DNA from: Verrucomicrobiota bacterium
Lineage (GTDB): Bacteria; Verrucomicrobiota; Verrucomicrobiia; Limisphaerales; UBA1096
Length of the DNA stretch: 5,465 nucleotides
NCBI GenBank assembly: GCA_003972865.1
Contig: QOAX01000165.1
Location: forward strand, 1 to 5,465
Direction: 5' to 3'
How positions within the stretch are numbered: position 1 is the first letter of the stretch; each line of letters opens with the position of its first letter. Of this stretch, positions 1-3,597 are shown piece after piece. A program made the position numbers and the translations under genes. A model generated the notes under the pieces. That model did not search any database and had not been told where the DNA came from. It saw only the letters and a list, made by a program, of their open reading frames with translations.

Positions 1-72
1 GAGCGGGATGACATCATTGAGCGGGTGCAGGAGGCGACCTGCCTCGTGCGGGTAACCGGTCCGGCGCAGTAG
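1..72 (+). CDS. 3' end of an unidentified gene (partial)
   Basis: The first frame is open from the window edge to a TAG at 70-72 and encodes 23 residues, ERDDIIERVQEATCLVRVTG then PAQ. Nineteen of the 23 third codon positions are G or C while second positions are A/T-rich, which is the pattern expected of a real gene in high-GC DNA. The charged, helix-like ERDDIIERVQEA stretch also looks like protein. I do not recognise the family and the start lies outside the window. The opposite strand is also open here but with a poorer codon pattern, so a minus-strand gene cannot be fully excluded. Confidence 0.4.
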   Translation, partial: ERDDIIERVQEATCLVRVTGPAQ

Positions 73-152
73 AACGTCTCGCCCGCGAGTGGGACGCCGC
101 GCACCCGCGTGAGCCGTAAGCCCCTGCCAGCCAGCGGCACGATAGATACCTC

Positions 153-168
153 ACCGCTCCTGAGCGGT
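153..168. terminator. Hairpin between convergent genes, possible bidirectional terminator
   Basis: A perfect inverted repeat, ACCGCTC-CT-GAGCGGT, lies between the plus-strand stop at 72 and the minus-strand methyltransferase stop at 184. It would fold as a 6-bp stem with a 4-base loop. Position between converging genes suits a transcript end on either strand. There is no T-run on either side, so it is not a classical Rho-independent terminator. Confidence 0.3.
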
Positions 169-183
169 CCACACGACTGCGCG

Positions 184-1173
184 TCAGCCAGAACGCTCCG
201 CCAGCGTGAAGCCACCTGCGGGAACCGTCTTTCCGCGCTCCTCGCCCACGGGTTCATACGCCGCAAGTGCCAGTCCCTGTGAGGCAATGAAATCGCTGGC
301 CTGCTTTCGTGCAGGTGCTGCGGTGGACATGAAGAACTGCAAAGACTCGCCGTAGAACCCCTTGATCATGAGGTTCGCGTATTGGCCTAAGAACCCCGAA
401 AAGTATTCGAGACTAAATGTATCGAAGGCAATCCGGCTGCCCACTGCAAGGCCGGAGACCGTCCGAAGCGTCGTCTGGACGGTTTTCTCCTCGAGGTAAT
501 ACGTGACGCCCTCCCAGAGAATGAACGTTGGGAGTGCGGGGTCGAAACCCCGCACCAGCAGCGCATCGAACCATGAGGTCTGACCGAAGTCGGTCTCGAC
601 GAACGTGACGTGACGCGCGTCGATACCGGCGCGATTCAGCGCCTGTGTCTTGGCGCGTTGCGTCGCCGGGGTGTCAACTTCGAACACCCGCAGAGGACGG
701 TCTCTCAGCGCACCATAGGCGCGGGTGTCCCATCCAGCGCCGAGGAAGACGACCTGCTGTGCCGGGTGTGGTCCAGTCGGGTCGACGGCGCTAGCGAGCG
801 CCTCATCGAAGAATGCCGTGCGATGCACCATCATCAATATCATCGACGACGGTCTCGCGCCCGGATACGAGAGAATTGATCCCTGATAGCCGCTCAATCT
901 GGCCGCCAGTCCCATTGTCCCGATCATCAGCCATGCCACACTCGGCGACAGCGCAGGCAGATGAGGCGCCAACTTCACGGCGGCGCGATCGTCTCGAGTG
1001 CCTGCATGGTGAAAAAGCATCCGATTGAACAAGGGTTCGTAGGCCGTGGCAGTGATACCGCGGTTCCTAGTCTTTAACCTGACCATGAAACCAACCATCC
1101 CAAGCATAAATAGCGGCAGGAACGCGACGACGAGAAGCGAGAACATCAGGAGGCGGAGCGCGTTCATCAGCAT
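184..1173 (-). CDS. Membrane-anchored SAM-dependent methyltransferase, LCM/TIGR00027-like
   Basis: This 329-residue protein belongs to the leucine carboxyl methyltransferase (LCM) superfamily, whose bacterial members transfer a methyl group from S-adenosylmethionine, usually to an oxygen. Substrates of most bacterial members are unknown, and so is this one. Visible motifs are the SAM-binding loop VVFLGAGWDTRA (residues 141-152), the acidic post-I segment FEVDTPATQRAK (164-175), VETDF (192-196) and the family signature LWEGVTYYL (220-227 region). RPSSMILMMVHRTAFFDEAL (107-126) matches the family's region before motif I. Unusually, residues 5-31 form a strong transmembrane helix followed by a basic RLKTRNR stretch, suggesting inner-membrane anchoring with the catalytic domain in the cytoplasm; residues 77-92 are also hydrophobic. 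The start could be ATG 1173 or ATG 1167; the latter has an AGG 7 bases upstream and drops only two residues. It is the last gene of the minus-strand cluster, 27 bases after the small peptide ORF. Confidence 0.88.
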   Translation of the reverse strand: MLMNALRLLMFSLLVVAFLPLFMLGMVGFMVRLKTRNRGITATAYEPLFNRMLFHHAGTRDDRAAVKLAPHLPALSPSVAWLMIGTMGLAARLSGYQGSILSYPGARPSSMILMMVHRTAFFDEALASAVDPTGPHPAQQVVFLGAGWDTRAYGALRDRPLRVFEVDTPATQRAKTQALNRAGIDARHVTFVETDFGQTSWFDALLVRGFDPALPTFILWEGVTYYLEEKTVQTTLRTVSGLAVGSRIAFDTFSLEYFSGFLGQYANLMIKGFYGESLQFFMSTAAPARKQASDFIASQGLALAAYEPVGEERGKTVPAGGFTLAERSG

Positions 1174-1200
1174 GCCTGGGTCGTCTCTCTTATGGACTAC

Positions 1201-1287
1201 TCACAGCCAGACACCGGTGACACCAAGGGCCACGCCAATGGCAATGCCCACGCCGACAGCAGATTGACGTGCGTGGCGACCGGTCAT
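1201..1287 (-). CDS. 28-residue glycine-rich single-helix membrane peptide
   Basis: The ATG at 1287 is preceded by a near-perfect Shine-Dalgarno GGAGGA (1298-1293) with a 5-base spacer. It encodes a basic N-terminus (MTGRHARQS) followed by AVGVGIAIGVALGVTGVWL, a single hydrophobic helix with small residues at regular spacing as in glycine-zipper helices, then TGA. The start lies 14 bases after the AhpD-like gene's stop codon and the stop lies 27 bases before the methyltransferase start, so it fits as the middle gene of a three-gene operon. It could help assemble or localise the membrane-anchored methyltransferase, but that is only inference from position. I do not recognise a named family. 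It could also be a translated leader for the next gene. The ORF is short; the ribosome site is the main support. Confidence 0.55.
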   Translation of the reverse strand: MTGRHARQSAVGVGIAIGVALGVTGVWL

Positions 1288-1292
1288 GTCGG

Positions 1293-1298
1293 TCCTCC
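1293..1298 (-). promoter_or_regulatory. Ribosome binding site of the 28-residue peptide
   Basis: GGAGGA lies 5 bases before ATG 1287. It sits just beyond the stop codon of the AhpD-like gene (1304-1302), so translation may pass from one gene to the next. It is a better match to the anti-Shine-Dalgarno than the site in front of the methyltransferase. Confidence 0.6.
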
Positions 1299-1301
1299 GA
1301 T

Positions 1302-1925
1302 TCAGTCCTCCGCCGACCACGACGACGAGGCGGCAACGTCGGCCTGGGCGTGCGTGGACTGCGCCGCCGCGGGCAGCGGACAGAACGCCCCTTCTGAGAA
1401 CCCCTCGGCCTCGATGCCGAGCGCGTGATCGAACCGTGCGCGGTATTGCTCCCACGCGATCGCCGAGGTCAATTCGACCAACTGCGCATCGGTCAGGTGC
1501 TTCTTGAGCTCCTCGACCAAAGCGACCGACACCTCCACCGGCGTCGCGGTCATCGCCGTCGCGTAGCGCAGCGCGAGCTTCTGCGGTTCGCTGAACGCGT
1601 CGCTGGTTTCGAACTCCGCCAGGTCGCGCAGTTGCGCCTCGGTGACGCCGTGCTCTCTGCCCACGGCAGAGCCGATATCAATTCAGAAGGGACACCCGAT
1701 GAGCGTGGCGGCGCGGAGCTGCGCCAGGGTCTTGATCACCCCGTCCAGTTCGTTTGCCTTGTCCTGTGCCATTTCCATGAATGCAAGTCCGCGGAACAGC
1801 TTGGGATGAAGTGCGTGCACTTTGATCGGCATGACCACCTTGCCGACCTTCTTGCGGACCATCCCGTACGCGACACGGGTGAGTAGGTTCGCTTCGTTGG
1901 CTTCAACGCCTGCGATTCTTGCCAT
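1302..1925 (-). CDS. Carboxymuconolactone decarboxylase/AhpD-like protein, candidate selenoprotein with in-frame TGA
   Basis: This is one 207-residue reading frame of the carboxymuconolactone decarboxylase/AhpD-like fold, interrupted by a single TGA at 1685-1683 (residue 81). Members with a CxxC motif act in thiol-dependent peroxide reduction or related redox chemistry; the exact substrate here is unknown. The motif reads GCPF-TGA-IDIGSAVGREHG, where relatives known to me have GCPFCIDIG, so the TGA replaces the second, normally reactive cysteine and would give CxxU. After it the frame runs uninterrupted through family-typical sequence (AIAWEQYRARFDHALGIEAE, then GFSEGAFCPLP) to a TGA at 1304-1302. 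The upstream part alone would end inside the active site. The only early start for the downstream part, GTG 1664, has no Shine-Dalgarno and lies in a hairpin loop. ATG 1925 is chosen because GGGGAGGA precedes it by 7 bases; ATG 1955 is an in-frame alternative. The residues after CPLP (AAAQSTHAQADVAASSSWSAE) look like a low-complexity tail. A sequencing error or a recent nonsense mutation remains possible. Confidence 0.87.
1655..1685 (-). promoter_or_regulatory. Candidate bacterial SECIS element with its TGA (selenocysteine) codon
   Basis: On the minus strand the TGA at 1685-1683 is followed by a perfect hairpin, CUCUGCC-GUG-GGCAGAG. The 5' arm is 1671-1665, the loop 1664-1662 and the 3' arm 1661-1655. 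Eighteen bases separate the TGA from the loop, and the first loop base is G. Bacterial SECIS elements lie directly downstream of UGA inside the coding region, have a small apical loop with a G among its first bases and a UGA-to-loop distance of roughly 16-37 bases, so the geometry fits. The stem pairs a TCT codon with an AGA codon; TCT is used for serine nowhere else in this gene. I see no clear equivalent of the bulged U of E. coli fdhF. SelB binding is inferred. Confidence 0.7.
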
Positions 1926-1932
1926 GGGAGCG

Positions 1933-1940
1933 TCCTCCCC
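1933..1940 (-). promoter_or_regulatory. Ribosome binding site that fixes the AhpD-like start
   Basis: GGGGAGGA on the minus strand ends 7 bases before ATG 1925, an ideal spacing. The in-frame ATG at 1955 has no comparable site, so translation most likely begins at MARIAGVEAN. Confidence 0.7.
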
Positions 1941-2240
1941 CGCGAGTGGCCGCACCCGGGGCGTCGGGTCGTGATGGCCTGGGGCGGAATGGTCCGGTGA
2001 CCGCCAGAGGACCGAGTATCAGTCTGGGTCGCCGCTGACCGGGTAAACCGTGAACAGAGTACACTGGAGCCTTCGTATGTGAAAGCGATGTCTCAGATGG
2101 GCGATTGGTGGGCCTGATGTGCCAGGCGTCGGTTCGGGCGACGTTGGCGGCCGGGACGGATTACCCCGCTCGCGTGACGAGAGAATGTCGACACACACAT
2201 CAAACACTGCGTCTACGAATTCACGGCCGGAAAGAGCGCC
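1941..2240. other. Divergent intergenic region
   Basis: About 300 bases separate the minus-strand AhpD-like gene from the first plus-strand ORF, and no convincing protein is encoded on either strand. It should hold the promoters of both directions. The best plus-strand candidate is CTGACC (2035-2040) and TACACT (2060-2065) with a 19-base spacer, four of six matches each and a slightly long spacing. A second, weaker option is TCGACA (2188-2193), within the palindrome TGTCGACA (2186-2193), with no good -10 box. On the minus strand only a weak -10-like GATACT (complement of 2016-2021) is seen. One hairpin (2121-2148) is listed separately. None of the promoter matches is strong. Confidence 0.5.
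2121..2148 (+). repeat. Intergenic hairpin of about 10 bp
   Basis: GCCA-G-(G)-CGTCG, a 7-base loop GTTCGGG, then CGACG-T-TGGC. The arms pair over ten positions with one G-U pair and one bulged G. If transcription starts near 2072 it would lie in the leader of the plus-strand genes. No T-run follows, so it is not an intrinsic terminator. Stems of this size occur by chance in GC-rich DNA. Confidence 0.3.
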
Positions 2241-2411
2241 ATGCTTCCGCGCATTCTGAATAGAGTGGCGGGTGCGGCAGTGTTCGTCGCGGCATGGTTC
2301 TGGGTCGCAGGCCGGATTCCGCTCTGCGCAGGAGGCCGTGCTCAGCCTGCGGGAGAGCTAGAGGGCAGCGACCACGGACGAGCCTGCCGTAGAATCGGTG
2401 CCTCGACATAA
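2241..2411 (+). CDS. Possible small secreted protein or 5' remnant of a decayed gene
   Basis: ATG 2241 is preceded by GGAAAGAG (2229-2236) at a 4-base spacing. It encodes 56 residues that begin like a signal peptide: MLPRILNR followed by the hydrophobic VAGAAVFVAAWFWVAG, then an undistinguished, arginine-containing tail ending at TAA 2409-2411. That stop overlaps the Shine-Dalgarno of the MBL gene, allowing coupled translation. An alternative is a broken gene: a one-base shift after the signal peptide gives SQAGFRSAQEAVLSLRES ending at TAG 2359, which looks more like mature protein than the unshifted tail. I do not recognise either version. If neither is real this stretch is simply leader sequence for the MBL gene. 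Confidence 0.3.
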   Translation: MLPRILNRVAGAAVFVAAWFWVAGRIPLCAGGRAQPAGELEGSDHGRACRRIGAST

Positions 2412-2415
2412 GGAG
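2410..2415 (+). promoter_or_regulatory. Ribosome binding site that fixes the MBL hydrolase start
   Basis: AAGGAG lies 6 bases before ATG 2422. This site favours ATG 2422 over the in-frame GTG at 2398, which would place the Shine-Dalgarno inside the coding sequence and add eight polar residues ahead of the signal peptide. Confidence 0.75.
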
Positions 2416-2421
2416 CTGAGC

Positions 2422-3480
2422 ATGTTGAAAGCAGTCGTGTGTTGGATGTGGCTGATTGGGCTGTTGTGCATAGCCGACCAAACCGCCACGGCGCAGTCAC
2501 GGACTTTCGACATCTATTGGGTGGACGTCGAAGGCGGCGCCGCCACCCTGGTTGTGTCTCCCACCGGGGAATCGCTGCTCGTCGATACTGGCTTCCCGGG
2601 AGCGGATGACCGGGACGCGAAGCGAATCTTTGCGGCGACCCAGGAGGCCGGCCTGACCAGGATTGACTACCTGGTCATCACGCACTTCCACCGGGATCAC
2701 GTGGGTGGGCTGCAGGCGCTGGCCGAGATGATCCCGATCGAGAAATGCTTCGACCATGGGACCACCACCGAAGAGAGCAATCGGCAATGGCTCGACGCGT
2801 ACCTCAGCGTCTGCGGCGACAAGAGAGGCGCCGTTGAGGCGGGCGAGACGATCCCGTTCGGGGCCGTCGAGATCGACGTCATCGCCTCGGACGGACGACT
2901 CATTACGACACCCGTCAACGGCGGCGGATTCAACCCGCTGTGCGCGACAGCCGAGCAGAAACCGCAGGCCAGTCCGGAGAATCAGCGCAGCGTCGGGGCG
3001 CTCTTCACATACGGCCGGTTTACCTTTCTCGACCTCGGGGATTTCAACTGGGCGAAGGAGGTCGAGCTGTCGTGCCCCATGAACCAGGTGGGCGAGGTCA
3101 CGCTCTATCAGACGAGTCGCCACGGAGCCTGGGACGACGCGGGCTCGCCGACGCACCTCTATGCGATCAAGCCGCAGGTCGTCGTCGTGAACAACGGTCC
3201 GCGGAAGGGGCTGGGAGGCACATCACCCGGTTTTCGCGAGGTTTCGACAGCGCATTACGACCGGATTGCGAAGAGTCCGGGCATCGAAGGGATCTGGCAG
3301 GGCCACCGTTCGCTGCTCGATCCGGATCCGGCCCACAACACCTCGGAAGACATGATCGCGAACCTGGACGAGACCGCGGAGTGCAACGGCCATTGGATTC
3401 GGGCGTCGGTCAGCCAGGACGGCACGTTCACCGTCACGAACAGCCGCAACGGGTTCAGCCGAACCTACACGGCGCGCTGA
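2422..3480 (+). CDS. Secreted metallo-beta-lactamase-fold hydrolase
   Basis: This is a 352-residue metal-dependent hydrolase of the MBL superfamily, nearest in style to the ComEC/Rec2-like branch of single-domain MBL proteins. Residues 1-25 form a Sec signal peptide (MLKAVVCWMWLIGLLCIADQ, then TATAQS as the likely cleavage region), so it should act in the periplasm or outside the cell. The metal-binding motif THFHRDHVGG is at 87-96, with H88, H90, D92 and H93 as the expected ligands. The strand before it carries LLVDTG (52-57), usual for the fold. LDLGD (203-207) probably supplies the bridging aspartate, and SRHGAWDD (232-239) sits where relatives have an HHGS-type motif and may supply the last histidine, H234. 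Substrate cannot be told from sequence; nuclease, phosphodiesterase or lactonase-like activity are all possible. It starts just after the small ORF and ends in a GC-rich hairpin 117 bases before the dehydrogenase start. Confidence 0.9.
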   Translation: MLKAVVCWMWLIGLLCIADQTATAQSRTFDIYWVDVEGGAATLVVSPTGESLLVDTGFPGADDRDAKRIFAATQEAGLTRIDYLVITHFHRDHVGGLQALAEMIPIEKCFDHGTTTEESNRQWLDAYLSVCGDKRGAVEAGETIPFGAVEIDVIASDGRLITTPVNGGGFNPLCATAEQKPQASPENQRSVGALFTYGRFTFLDLGDFNWAKEVELSCPMNQVGEVTLYQTSRHGAWDDAGSPTHLYAIKPQVVVVNNGPRKGLGGTSPGFREVSTAHYDRIAKSPGIEGIWQGHRSLLDPDPAHNTSEDMIANLDETAECNGHWIRASVSQDGTFTVTNSRNGFSRTYTAR

Positions 3481-3510
3481 GCCGCGCCTGTTCCACGACC
3501 CGAGCGCGGC
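3471..3510 (+). terminator. Overlapping GC-rich hairpins after the MBL gene, possible terminator
   Basis: GGCGCG-CTGAGC-CGCGCC (3471-3488) forms a 6-bp hairpin whose loop contains the TGA stop. An alternative, mutually exclusive fold pairs GCCGCGC (3481-3487) with GCGCGGC (3504-3510). Either could slow or end transcription between the MBL gene and the dehydrogenase. No T-run follows, so an intrinsic terminator is not proven. Confidence 0.3.
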
Positions 3511-3517
3511 CGATGGT

Positions 3518-3548
3518 GTTACGGTTGATTCGCTGTGGCAACGGTAAC
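3518..3548 (+). promoter_or_regulatory. Imperfect 10-bp dyad upstream of the PQQ dehydrogenase, possible operator
   Basis: GTTACGGTTG (3518-3527) and CAACGGTAAC (3539-3548) are reverse complements at nine of ten positions, with an 11-base spacer. It lies 50 bases before the preferred dehydrogenase start. A weak promoter-like pair overlaps it: TTGATT (3525-3530) and TACGCT (3549-3554) with 18 bases between. This placement suits a repressor or activator site, but no regulator gene is visible in the window. As RNA it could also form a hairpin. Confidence 0.35.
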
Positions 3549-3597
3549 TACGCTCCGCTGGACCATGAGAGCCCAGGGCGAGCGCTGGTCGTCACGG

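Noticed and set aside
1201..1203. Second in-frame TGA that would fuse the 28-residue peptide to the methyltransferase, since 1287 and 1173 are in the same frame
   Set aside because: The intervening codons (VVHKRDDPG) look non-coding, no good hairpin follows the TGA, and the residue is not at a catalytic cysteine. Frame agreement has a one-in-three chance.
1302..1664. Downstream half of the AhpD-like gene as an independent gene starting at GTG 1664
   Set aside because: It has no Shine-Dalgarno, its GTG lies in the loop of a hairpin, and the protein would lack the first half of the domain and the active-site motif. The same frame continues upstream through the TGA.
1683..1685. TGA read as tryptophan under an altered genetic code
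   Set aside because: The complete genes at 184, 1302, 3480 and 5412 all end in TGA, tryptophan is encoded by TGG throughout, and the family has Cys at this site.
82..1949. Repeated 11-mer CCCGCGAGTGG at 82-92 and 1939-1949
   Set aside because: A few exact 11-base repeats are expected by chance in a window of this size and GC content, and the flanks diverge.
2497..3156. Minus-strand ORF of 219 codons opposite the MBL hydrolase
   Set aside because: It is a shadow of the clear plus-strand MBL gene and has no recognisable domain.
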